Part shown: positions 11,745 through 21,371 of the stretch, in pieces
How positions within the stretch are numbered: position 1 is the first letter of the stretch
How the letters are laid out: every line of letters starts with the position of its first letter
Assembly: GCA_963921935.1 (NCBI GenBank)
Contig: OY998179.1
Coordinates: 63,098,222-63,162,221 of the forward strand
Source: Galeruca laticollis
Taxonomy: Eukaryota; Arthropoda; Insecta; Coleoptera; Chrysomelidae
Direction: 5' to 3'
DNA: 64,000 nt
The notes under the pieces: generated by a model
The model's database searches: none
Told to the model about the DNA's origin: nothing
What the model saw: only the letters and a program-made list of their open reading frames with translations
Program-made: the position numbers and the translations under genes

Positions 11745-12905
11745 AATACTCATCTTTGATAGTAACAAAGCCTTGCGCCTTGCACGGATGGCGTTTGCAT
11801 CGGTCCACAGACATCACTGAAAAGACTTTCACCAGCTTTCAACTTTTGATGTGGACTTGACCTTGCCTTGAAGGATTTTTCTGCGGTTTTCCAAACAAAT
11901 AGGGTTAGCAAACAAAATTTTCTGCAGTCTTGGTACTTACTCCTTTTATTAGATTCCAAGACACTTATACCACATTCTCAGGTTCTCCTCAGTGGTTATA
12001 AGGGCACTGTGTATGATTGTATGAAAAATCATTTTGTAGGTATTATTACTGTCTTTTATTGCAACTGCTACAAGCTCAGAATTTTTGAAGACTCCTGCTT
12101 GGTTACAGAGATACCCTTGTTTGTTATAACACCTTCCGACAATAAATTCTTTCTGAGCTGAGAAACAAATGATACATTATTTATTGAAGCAGGAAACCAT
12201 TTTTCGTTCATTAGTTCTTGAATTCAGACTGTTCATTTCTCTTCGACAGTTCGATCATTGCCAAGAGACACACTGGACTTAAAACTCTCATCCATGTCTG
12301 CAAAATATTCTTTTCTACATGTCATGTGGGCTGATGCCCCACTGTCCATGGTCTTTGAGTCACCTGTGTAACCAAACTGCAGTTCTTCATTCTCTTCAGT
12401 ATTGAAGGCAGTTTCATTACTGGTATTGAAGGCATTACCTTCATTTGAGTTTTTGGTTTGTGAGTGACTTGCATTTCTTCTGGATCTCTGACCATATCTC
12501 CCTCTACAATACCCTCTACCTCTAGGTTTTCCTCTATAATTATTTATGTTATCAGTATCATCACCTTCTATTTTCGCTGAACAATTCCTCGCAATATGTC
12601 CTCGTTCCTTGCAGTTGTAATACAAACCTCCTCTTTTCATTAATACTTTTTCTGCTTCCTCATATGACGTTAAACTACTCTCTTCATCCAACAAACGTGC
12701 AGTTGAATTATCAATTGTTTGTTTGGTGCCGTGAAGTGATAGCCAAGCTTACCTCACATTTCCAAATTTCTGTGGTGATGTACTAAATATCTTAGTCATG
12801 ATTGCTGTGTCACTAACATCATCTCCAGATTCTTTTATCTGTTTTGTAAGATTTTGTATTTTGGCTACATGTTGTGAAATGCCGTCTGTAGGTTGCATTT
12901 TATAT
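11745..12905 (-). pseudogene. Copia gag, protease and integrase N-terminus
   Basis: The gag core runs from about 12905 (a QPTDGIS-like segment) into TIDNSTARLLDEE. A CCHC-type knuckle follows at about 12600-12640, with its first Cys replaced by Tyr (YYNCKERGHIARNC), so the knuckle is damaged. An Arg/Gly-rich stretch comes next, and the aspartic protease active site DSGASAH lies near 12335. The integrase N-terminal part (FCLLTLFVWK, SDVCGPMQT) is at 11750-11959 and breaks at the pogo insertion, within a KDEYS-type segment. Copia is firmly indicated by the DSGAS and CGPMQT motifs. Frameshifts occur near 12720 and 12230. Confidence 0.85.
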
Positions 12906-13140
12906 TGACGGAACCTTCACCAACATCTCATAATCAACGTTTTTCTCAAATCTACAGTTCCCTTGATTGGTTTACTTTCAGTACCTGCCTTCGCTCTTTT
13001 CCGTATAGGCGATCAGAATATCAACATTTTTGGATAATTCGTTCAATTGGTTCGTTGGTTGTTTCCTGGCAATGGATTGAAATTGCAATTCCTTCTAATT
13101 ATCCTCTTGATTATAAATCTTAATCGCAAAACTAGAAATT
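12906..13140. other. Unassigned spacer
   Basis: Lies between the truncated copia gag and a LINE fragment. A 76-codon frame at 12893-13123 is not recognisable. Confidence 0.4.
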
Positions 13141-14225
13141 AAGAAAAAATTGGCAAACTACAAGGTCACCAGAAACGAAAAGAAAACTTGATGCCGCTAT
13201 TCGTGAAATAACAATCCTGCTCAACAGCTATAAAAATGAACGTAAATGGATTCTGCACTCCAGAGGCAGTATCGTGCTAACATATCGGAAGGTGTCTTCC
13301 TATAATAAAATAGGTGATTTTATGCACTCCGGAGGCTTCTTCGTGCCACTAGCAAGACATGTTACAATAAGTGGCAGACGCCAACAACGACATACGAGTA
13401 CACACAGGAATTTTTTTCTAAAAACTCGTTTTTCTTCATGAAAAACGAAAAAATTACTAAAGAAAAAATCAAAAATTCCAATACTTTCCTCACATCGTAG
13501 ATAGGGTTGGCGGAAAAGTAATAATATTATTCAAAATTATCTTAGGAACTTAACTGCATCCGAAAATTCGGATTATTCACTTTGCAAGAGTATTAAGAAA
13601 ATAAAGCGATCACAATTTTACAATACTCCCATTCATACCCAAGATGCGAAGCAGTTGAAAATTAATTCAGAAAATACTGAATCATTTGCTGATCACCTGG
13701 AAAGAGTATTTCACCCTCGCCTGTCTGAATTCATTGACGACCCACACACATATCCGAGCTACTTGCATCAGCATATCAATATGAGCTCCCTTTAAAATAC
13801 TTTTAACTTTCACAGATTTCTCCCAGGCCATCAAACAGTTGAATTTTGAAAAGTGACCAGGTTATGATTTAATAACGGCAAAAATCTCATCTGAACTATC
13901 CAGTAAAGGACTGAAACAGTTGACACATTTTCAACGACATAATTAGAACTGGATATTTCCCAATTCAGTGGAAAACAACGAAAAAATACTAATAGCGAAA
14001 CCAGGTAAACCCTCTGAAGAAATTACAGGCAGGCACATATGCTTACGACATATAATGTCCTAGCTTTTTGAATCACTATTAAGAGAGAAACTAGAGCTAA
14101 TTTTTGAAGAACTGTTTTCCAGTTTGATTATAGGAGACAATACGCCACAGTTGAGCTAATTCATGGAATAGTTATTAGAATCTCGCTACAAGTTAAAGAA
14201 AAAATATTTTGTTCTACTATAATTC
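13141..14225 (+). pseudogene. Second jockey-type LINE ORF2 fragment
   Basis: In-frame stretches read NWQTTRSPETKRKLD (13150-13195), then after an inserted repeat NYLRNLTASENSDYSL (about 13540-13590), an ESFADHLERVF segment, a QLFDYRRQYATVELIH-like segment near 14130, and the start of RT. The sequence then breaks at the gypsy LTR remnant near 14226. The order and wording match the pre-RT and RT-start region of jockey-type elements. It carries several stops. The 13250-13520 interval is foreign to it (see repeat). Confidence 0.75.
13250..13520 (+). repeat. Dispersed satellite-like repeat, copy 1
   Basis: Inserted in the LINE reading frame. Contains two starts of the signature GCACTCCRGAGGC...GTGCYA (13255 and 13324), followed by CAAGACAT, GACGACATACG-like and polyT segments. 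Homologous copies lie at 28480-28732 (minus) and 55260-55655 (plus). Confidence 0.75.
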
Positions 14226-14289
14226 AACTTTCATATAACGTTAGGCAGAGTAGGATTCAGGGATTACACTAGTGTGCGATATCGTAACA
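14226..14289 (-). repeat. Gypsy 3' LTR remnant
   Basis: Begins TGTTACG directly after the polypurine tract (AAGGAGGGG) and is cut off after about 64 bp. The other gypsy element at the right end of the window has the same TGTTACG start after its own polypurine tract. Confidence 0.65.
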
Positions 14290-14830
14290 TTACCCCTCCT
14301 TAAAAGGAAGTTCCTCATGGGACTTCTGTGTAGCCGAGACTGGATGTTTAAACCAGCAACTGGACCCATGTCTGCACTTTCCGGTCGTATGGAAATAACA
14401 GGGCACCGTCTTTAACGGGTACCGATAACAAGGGGTATAGCTGCAAATTAATATGTCGACACAGGTATCTTGGAAGGACACCTCTATCATGATCCTGATG
14501 ACTCGCCAATCCAACTGGTTACTCTCTATCCTGGGCATTGCTAGTTTCTCCACGTGGGATTCCAGCACATGATCTCGAAGACTCAGTAGCGCTTTCCTCA
14601 CATTCCGGTATGTGGATAGATCTGGAAATTCGTTTCTAGTTACCAGGTAGAAAACGTAACGCGAATGTTTGAGTCCCAGAGTCTTGCTAGGGGCTGGCAT
14701 CTGATCTTCAAGTTTTTCTAATTGCCCAAACTTTTTTCGAAAGACTGGCGGATATGCTGTATGCCAGTGAATACTCTTCCGGGAGCGTGGTGAACAAATC
14801 TTGTCTGTGTTCTGTAGTGACTCCATATCT
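14290..14830 (-). pseudogene. Macro-like domain plus CCCH zinc finger at gypsy pol C-terminus
   Basis: Resembles the ALC1/OARD1-type macro domain, a fold that binds or hydrolyses ADP-ribose derivatives. The piece before the frameshift (14740-14830) has DLFTTLPEEYSLAYSIS, the first strand and helix. After a frameshift at about 14745, PVFRKKFG, RYVFYLVTR, TYRNVRKALLSLRDH, KLAMPRI and LDWRVI follow in family order to about 14440. The glycine-rich substrate loop normally between the SIS and FRKKFG segments is missing at the frameshift, and the second glycine loop after MPRI is replaced by ESNQ. A C-x7-C-x5-C-x3-H finger follows at 14344-14400 (Cys, Cys, Cys, His all present), an RNA-binding type. 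The domain sits downstream of integrase in the same coding direction, just before the polypurine tract. The fold assignment is by eye; profile search would settle it. Confidence 0.75.
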
Positions 14831-15485
14831 AGCTTTCCCTACCCGTACCTCCATAGGGTCAGAGTATTGTTGTAGATGGATCACCCCTTCCTCTTTGTCA
14901 TGTTCTCCTTCGAATAGCACAAGTCGCTTTTGGTGGACTACTCTCGGTTTTCCATTGGGAATCTTGCTTATACGATAGATGACGTCTTTGATCCTATTTT
15001 TGATTGAGATAGTCCTTCCCATGATTTCTGTAATTTTTGAGAAACTCATTTTCTCCTTGTCGGGTTGTGTAACCATACTTTGAGCCCTGTTTGAAACTGC
15101 CTTCTGTGGCCTGCATATCGTACCGTTTTTTCATTCCGCCACTGGCAACTTGGAAATTCGTTCGAACCAATTCGTGCACATCGTCCTCCCTTCTTCTTAA
15201 TTGGATCACGTAATCTTCTTCTGCTAGATCTTCGCCAGGCCAACAGCTAAAGTCCAGGTCACAAGGAAGCCTCATTTCACGCCCAAATAGAATTTTTGCG
15301 GATGTTTCACCCGTGGGCTCATCTATGACCGATCGATAAGCCAACGCGAATAGAGAAAGGTACTGGTCCCAATCACTCCAGTAGCTGGAAACTACTTTGA
15401 ACAGGTATTCACCAATGGTCATGTCCATTTTCTCGACTACTCCTACTGATTGTGGATGCAACGCTGTTATCGTGGTCTTTTTCAT
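14831..15485 (-). pseudogene. Gypsy integrase C-terminal part
   Basis: Integrase core end and C-terminal domain: TALHPQSVGVVEKM (catalytic-core end, normally with QSDG), DWDQYLSLFALAYR, GREMRLPCDL, then the GPY-like region and HQKRLVLFEGEHD. It starts at the deletion joint near 15485 and continues in a second frame from about 15076 toward the macro-like domain. The front half of the integrase, with the HHCC finger and the first two catalytic acids, is absent. Confidence 0.85.
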
Positions 15486-15930
15486 TCACATATTGTCTTC
15501 CAAGACAACTCTCTCAAGACATTTTCCATGAGCCTTCCAAATTTCGCGGGCGCATTACAGAACCCGAATGGCATGACGTTGAATTGCCATAATCCCGATC
15601 CGCTGGTCAAAGCAGTCTTCTATTTGTTTTCTGGAACCATTTCTACTTGCCAAAAACCAGCATTCCTGTCCAAGGTTGAAAATAGTTTGCTGCCGGCCAA
15701 AGTATCTAGCGTATCGCCGATTTGAGGCAGAGGATAGCTGCCTTTTTTCGACACGTTGTTCAGCTGGCGATAGTCTACGCAGAATCTCGTAGTTCCATCC
15801 TTTTCCTTGACGAGCACTACTGGAGACACACATGGACTGCTAGATGGATCTATTACTTTTTCTTTTGCCATCTCTCGAATTATTCTTTCAGCTTCCTCTC
15901 TCTTCGCTAGAAGCATTACCAGTATCGATT
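15486..15930 (-). pseudogene. Gypsy reverse transcriptase, N-terminal half
   Basis: SPVVLVKEKDGTTRFCVDYR, LNNVSKKGSYPLP and FSTLDRNAGFWQV give RT motifs 1-2; the catalytic Asp context here reads LDRNAG rather than LDLxxG. A WQFNVMPFGFCNAPAKF segment follows, then the sequence jumps to integrase near 15485. The YVDD box and RNase H are deleted. Confidence 0.85.
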
Positions 15931-16744
15931 ATGTATTTGGCGGCTGATGTTCTACCAGTCTTTCCTCCTTTTAGTACGAATAGGTCTCGATACTGCATGA
16001 GAAATCCTCCGATTTTCCTTTTCTCAGCTTTATTTAGGGATTGATCAACTACTGATAACATTTGTTCGAATCTGGCATTCGAATTGTCAATTGCCGTTGT
16101 TTGGCGAACTGTAGACGTTACTGGTACGCAGGATCCAATCCTGGTTTTTTTATTGATGGTAATTGGGTAATCGTTTACGTTTATCACACGTACTGGGATG
16201 TCCTCCGCCGACGTAACCAATCCTTTTCCAATTAGTACTCCTTTGCTCCTTTGTGAAGTGGTCCTTGGCTCCATGATAACCGGTATACCTTCCTCCATGA
16301 TTCCCTGTAATGGCGCTACTATCATGGTTTTGCTTCGTGCAAGTAGAACGGTGTTTTCCTGTACAGCTGCCAACACTATGCTGTCTTCATATGGATAATG
16401 GAATACCTCCTCGGAACCCACTTTAATTGGTCTCTTTCTAAAGTTCAATTGGAAACCACGTAGATTCATTACCTACGCCCATTCCCATAATCACGTCTTC
16501 TTCAATGTCAGCTACGATTACCGTATCCGTGAACTTTTCTGCGCCAATTCCCAATTGGATTTATGTTTCCCCGTAAACGTTGGCACTCTCACCTGTGGCA
16601 GTCCGCAGTTTCGTTGGTAGAAGCTTCGTCTTTGGGTTTGTTATCTCTGGCCAGTTGCTCCAGTGACTGCCAGCATAGTATATTCCTCGCCATTCACTTT
16701 GCAATTCACATATACACTGTCCTTGCGTCATCTGAGAGAAGCTA
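15888..16744 (-). pseudogene. Gypsy protease and PR-RT linker
   Basis: 15888-16469 is an open stretch upstream of RT (NFRKRPIKVG, PVRVINVNDYPITI, ENTVLLARS), typical of the region between gypsy protease and RT. The protease lies around 16560-16740 in broken frames; an ITNPKTKLLPTKLRTATG-like segment is visible, but the D-T/S-G active site is no longer readable in one frame. Confidence 0.7.
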
Positions 16745-17345
16745 TCAGTATGAGAGGGTCTTTGGAATGATCATGGGTCGGTGCTGCCCCCTCGTAGTCG
16801 ACCCGTTCCAGTTTTCCTGTGATTGGGGTTTTCGGTTTGAAGGAGTCCTGTGGCGCATACACGAACTGCGTACATGCCCTAGCTCGCCACAATTCCAGCA
16901 TCTGATCTTTCTCGTCCTCTTGTCCATAATACTGTTTATCACACTGGCGATCTGGTCAAGCATGTCCTGGTCCTGATTATGTTATATCCCGAAGGCTTCG
17001 TGGCTGCTTTATATTCAAGAGCAGCAGTTAATGCATCGACCAATGTTTTGGGATGGGCTAAACGAAGCGTCATCTGCATATCGGAGTCACGTAAGCCATC
17101 AGTAAAGGCCAGGATGCCCAGACATTCCATCATATTATCAGGCGCTGATGGATAAGCGAATCGAACTAGTCGGGCAATATCCAGTTCATACTCTTGAAGG
17201 GCTTCGTCACGTTTCTGCCTTCGGTTCTTCAGCTGGGATTGGTACAAATGTTCTAGATGTTCATGGCCATATCGCATGTCCAACCTTTTCTTCAGCTGCT
17301 CGAAGTCATCCGTTTCTTCCAGAGCTGAAGTACATCTAAGGCATC
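16745..17345 (-). pseudogene. Gypsy gag C-terminal half with CCHC knuckle
   Basis: 16939-17345 encodes a capsid-like stretch (LEHLYQSQLKNRRQ, LARLVRFAYP-like, FTDGLRD, LVDALTAALEYK). In a shifted frame (16745-16963), RCWNCGELGHVRSSC is a C-x2-C-x4-H-x4-C nucleic-acid-binding knuckle with all ligands present. The N-terminus is cut at 17345, where unrelated plus-strand sequence begins. Confidence 0.85.
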
Positions 17346-17650
17346 TCCCCGAAGCGCGGAAAAAATCTCTAAATTATAGAGGTCAGCAAGTAACCAAAAA
17401 TCTTTCTGCTGAAAATAAAGATCCAGAGAAAGAATCACAAGAGGAAATCTTTAAAAATAGAATTAAAAAGAAATCAATTAAGAAGGTAGACGAAAAATGG
17501 TATTGCCATTTATGCAACGAGGACACGATTGTGGATATGCGACTGTGCAACATATGCATGCGATATGTACATGAAGAATGTGTGGGTCTGACCAGATAAG
17601 ATCAAATGGATTGCTTCATTTGTCAGACTTACTCCGATTTAAGAGGAAGA
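17346..17650 (+). pseudogene. pogo transposase C-terminal Cys/His finger
   Basis: A Lys/Glu-rich linker leads to WYCHLCNEDT, MRLCNICMRYVHEECVGL and CFICQ, a PHD-like treble set of Cys/His ligands often found at the C-terminus of pogo-type transposases in insects. One stop interrupts the set near 17599. The catalytic region is absent: the fragment starts abruptly at the gypsy junction. A related finger occurs at the end of the pogo element near 59000. Confidence 0.6.
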
Positions 17651-20600
17651 AACTTTATCATTATTTTTGAAACTAGCTCTTTTTGTGAATTAGTTTAATT
17701 ACTTGTTTTTTAGTTTTTATTCGTTACAACAATCTTGGTTTGTGCATTTAAGTATTCAGTATAAAATATATGTTCAAAATATTTTATAATAAATTGTTTT
17801 AAAAGACCATTTTGAGCAACTTTCTACAGCAATAAGGGAGGGCCTTATTAGTCTCCATATGTGGGCCTTATTGAGAACTATTATTCCTAACAAGGCCCAA
17901 TGTCACCTTGCATTAAAAAAATTGTCAGGTTTGAAGTAAAAATAAAAATTGAAAATACTTGACAAAAACAAATAAATAAAGTTAATTCAAATTAACCTCA
18001 AATTATTTACACATATTTTACCAGTTTTTTAATTTTTCCGGCCCCCTTAGTTAAGTGGGCCTTATTCAGTAGACCCCCCTTATAGAAGTACAGTCTTCTC
18101 AAAACTAAAAAATAAATGATTATTAGAAAAAAATTTATTGAACAAAAGTTGTAGGATAAGAATTGTAATATGTGATATCTGTCACCAACCTTGATTGGGA
18201 TATGTTCTGCTTAAAAGCAGTAATGATTTTTAACTGATAGATTGCACGTGGCTGATAACTAATAGTATAGTAGTAGAATTAGGCTGGGTTGACGAGGCAA
18301 GAAACGAACAAACAAAATATAACATTTCATCCCGACTTTATATTTTCAAGAAGAAAAGCCCATGTTCGTCGAAAAGTATTAAATAACTCCATATCAATTT
18401 CGCATATAGATTGACATGAATGTAATCTAAATTTTTTTTTGAGTAGAAGCACTGATTGCTAAATTCTATGTTATACTTATTAAGAAAACATGCTACACTC
18501 ACAGAATTGAAGGAATAGTAATACCTTATCAAAATATATTATTAAAAGAATAACATATTTTGTTACCGAAAATAAACAATTTTTCCATATTCTTATAATT
18601 ACCTACCAACCGAATGGAGAAAATAATTATAATCCAACGAATTCAGCATTATGTTTGGTTTGTTGAAAATCGTTATTAAATCGACGACAAAAATCTGGAG
18701 CAGCAAAAAAAACTTTATACATTTGGCCAGTTCACACAGTTATTCATGAGAACAAAAAAATTGAAAGGATTGAGTGATTTCAAAGAATTGAAAATCAAAT
18801 ATATAATGATTAATTGAATTGTAAGTGGGGAATCATTTTGCTGTTAACTAGAAATCCGGGTAGAGCCACCTAATTATTCTCACCTATTGTAATCAACATC
18901 AATGATATAATAATAATACTAGTGCAAAATTACAGGTTTTTCATTATACACGATCACAATATATGTTGGATATACAATAATTATTACGAAACAATGTAAA
19001 ATATTCAAATTAACCACAAAGTTATCTAATTTGAGACTACTGTAGATTTGAAAATACCCTGAATATCTATAAATTATGATACTCGTATAAGCGATGATTA
19101 TAATCTGCTCCATAATTAACGGATGATTCAAACTTGGAATATTTTACCGGAAATGATACAGGTGTATATGAAGGCTGTGGCGCAAATGAATTATTATAGT
19201 TGCAAAAAATATTGCAAAATGAATAGCATTACAAATAAAATCATCCATTACATTACCAGAGAACTTTCTTTCAAACAATGTTTTTAATAATAATTAGTAG
19301 GTAATACATCAATCAATGATTTATTCATGCAGCTATTGAAATGCTTGCAAGTGCATAAACTAAATGTATTATAATATGGAAATCCTCCTTTAGGACTTAA
19401 TTGCAGGGCACTAATTAATAGTGCTCGTTCTCATAGTAGGCAGAGAGACAGTGGAAAGCCCACTTGGTTACTAACTTGAGTTGTTTCGGGCGATTACTCT
19501 CTATTAAAAACACTGAAGGGGTAATAATATGAATGCATTTTCTAAAATCGGAAATCTTTTTTATCAGCATCCAATCAGAATTTACTAACATATACCTAGA
19601 TGTGTAAAACCACACAATATTATATTTTTTCAACTGAATTTGAGTTGAAAAATTTTTAAAAACTTGCATCTTAAGAATTGTATGGGAAAAATGTTTTGAA
19701 TGCTAACGAGTAGAAAAAGAATAGAGATATTTTGAGTAATAAATGCTGTTGAAGTTCCAAACACAATATCTGTGAGAGTTATTGAATTGGAAAATTTCGA
19801 AATGTTTATAGCCAAAAACTATAAACATCCTAGCATAAAAGATAAAGAAAAACGCCGTATAAAATGTTGAATTGAAAAATAATGTTAAATTTCTAATAGT
19901 TGAACATTTTTGAAATCGGTAAATCATAAACATTCGCTGCAAATTTGATTTTAGTTCTTAATAGATTATATGAGACCAGAAGCACCACAACACTTTTTTT
20001 ATGAAATTGGTAGAAACAAAGGGGAAGAGTTAAAGAACACCCTTCGTCACGTCTTAGGACGTTACGTCACATTTTCCACGATATTCTGGTGTAAAGTACG
20101 GCGTTTACGTGCCTTTGCTTGTTACCCTAACATAACACAGATTAATTTGCGAAATAAAACAAAAATAAACGAATCATACAAACTCAAATACACCACCAAA
20201 CATTTGCTAACTGCAGATTGATATAGGGTAGGTAGTCGGTAATAAAATTATAACTGCAGTTGGTTCAACGTTTTGGACTGACCACCCGCACACATACGTA
20301 ACGTTATCCACGTTGGTCTCGTGGAAGGTACAGAGTTCACGGGCGTACACTTTATACAAGTACGTATCCAAGAGATGGAAGAGAAACTGCTTCTCCCCCA
20401 CGTCAGATGACCAGCACTAATGAAACTAAATACGGCAATAAACAGCACTAACTACGTAGCAAATTTGAACCCTTTATCTTTATAAAAAGGGGCTAGCATT
20501 TCTCCACCTTCCTCCCAACCACCCTACTTAAAGAGGGAGAGCACTAACGAAAATTTTTACAGCACTAAACAACGGTAACGTAGCACTAACGAGGCAGCAA

Positions 20601-20721
20601 AAACGGTACCCAATATGAGGTGGCAGAACTAACTAAAATAGATACGGCACTTAGGTAGCACTAACCTTGCACTAATTTTCAGCCTCACCTTCAATTGGTG
20701 GGCTGGGGAAATGTACCTATT
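17651..20721. other. Unassigned sequence, probable DNA-transposon tail and GCACTAAC cluster
   Basis: No gene recognised. At 17838-18080 the motif GGGCCTTATT or its complement occurs four times, near the likely end of the pogo fragment. At 20410-20680 GCACTAA occurs at least seven times at irregular spacing. Open frames at 18338-19942 and 19970-20401 overlap one another on both strands without recognisable motifs and are not called. Confidence 0.45.
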
Positions 20722-20850
20722 ACATTCCATTTCTAAAGAAATTGTTGTATTTTTTACCAAAGATACTATCTTTGAAATATTATTAGAAACATCACCAGCA
20801 TAGCTAATGGTTTTGAAATTTGTATTTGTATTTCTTCAGTTTGCATATTT
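20722..20850 (-). mobile_element. Penelope-like fragment
   Basis: About 130 bp matching the pre-endonuclease part of the Penelope copies at 22130-22250 and 34430-34550 (shared AAAGATAYTATCTTTGRAAT block), same orientation. Too short to encode a domain. Confidence 0.7.
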
Positions 20851-21150
20851 TTTATTACCTCAATTGGGATAAGGTGAATGAAAATTTCGGGACAAATGGA
20901 TTCATTTGACACAAAAATGAATTTAAATAAGCCGTATATTCTCAATACAATACGAACAAGGATCAGTTATTACAATAAAAATGTCCAACTCAATATTTCA
21001 TATCTACCAAAAATGAGTTAGGGATTTATCTTGGGAAGACTCGGGACGTGCAGCTCGAAGCAGTATTCACGGTTCTTTTGCCGTCGGTATCTGGACTCGG
21101 AAGCTATATGGTCCTGTAGAGTGGATTGTGTGAAGTCCGTAAGGGTGTGT

Positions 21151-21265
21151 AGAGGTCCATAGAGGTCCGTAGACGTCCGTATAGGTCCGTAGAGGTCCGT
21201 AGAGGTCCGTAGAGGTCCATAGAGGTCCGTAGAGGTCCGTAGAGGTCCGTACAGGTCCGTACAGG
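21151..21265. repeat. 10-bp minisatellite
   Basis: About twelve head-to-tail units of AGAGGTCCGT with single-base variants (AGAGGTCCAT, AGACGTCCGT, ATAGGTCCGT, ACAGGTCCGT). Because 10 is not a multiple of 3, all three minus-strand frames stay open and give the same peptide repeat. Those frames are by-products. Confidence 0.9.
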
Positions 21266-21371
21266 CTGCAGAGCTGTAGGGACAGAAATAAAAAAAACAG
21301 GAGAAACAGTAGAAAATTGAAAAGGAGGAATAAAAGGAACATTTGAGGAACTTATACTCCAATACATATTA

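Larger units (their letters stand above)
7410..12905 (-). mobile_element. Ty1/copia retrotransposon, interrupted and 5'-truncated
   Basis: Reading on the minus strand, gag, protease and the start of integrase lie at 12905-11745. A pogo element follows at 11744-9247, then the end of integrase, RT and RNase H run to a stop at 7410. The order gag-PR-IN-RT-RH is diagnostic of copia. The two flanks of the pogo element do not join directly: about 110 residues of integrase core expected between them are absent, so a deletion accompanied or followed the insertion. The gag N-terminus and the 5' LTR are missing beyond about 12905. Confidence 0.85.
14226..17345 (-). mobile_element. Ty3/gypsy element with macro-like and CCCH domains, internally deleted
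   Basis: Minus-strand order: gag, protease, linker, RT, [deletion], integrase, macro-like domain, CCCH finger, stop, polypurine tract, LTR start. The polypurine tract AAGGAGGGGTAA is followed by TGTTACGATATC at 14289, the expected start of the 3' LTR. Only about 64 bp of LTR remain before LINE sequence. The 5' part of gag and the 5' LTR are missing beyond 17345. The RT is cut after its central motifs and joined near 15485 directly to integrase sequence, so the RT active site, RNase H and the integrase front are lost. The extra C-terminal domains are not part of the canonical gypsy set. Confidence 0.85.

Noticed and set aside
14290..14830. Macro/CCCH region as an independent host gene
   Set aside because: It follows integrase in the same direction without a gap and ends just before the polypurine tract and LTR start, so it is better explained as part of the gypsy element; not fully excluded.
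18338..19942. Series of minus-strand frames
   Set aside because: Overlapping frames with Phe/Ile/Tyr-rich composition typical of AT-rich noncoding DNA.
21018..21367. Minus-strand frames with a TSTDLYGPLR repeat
   Set aside because: By-product of a 10-bp minisatellite, open in all three frames.
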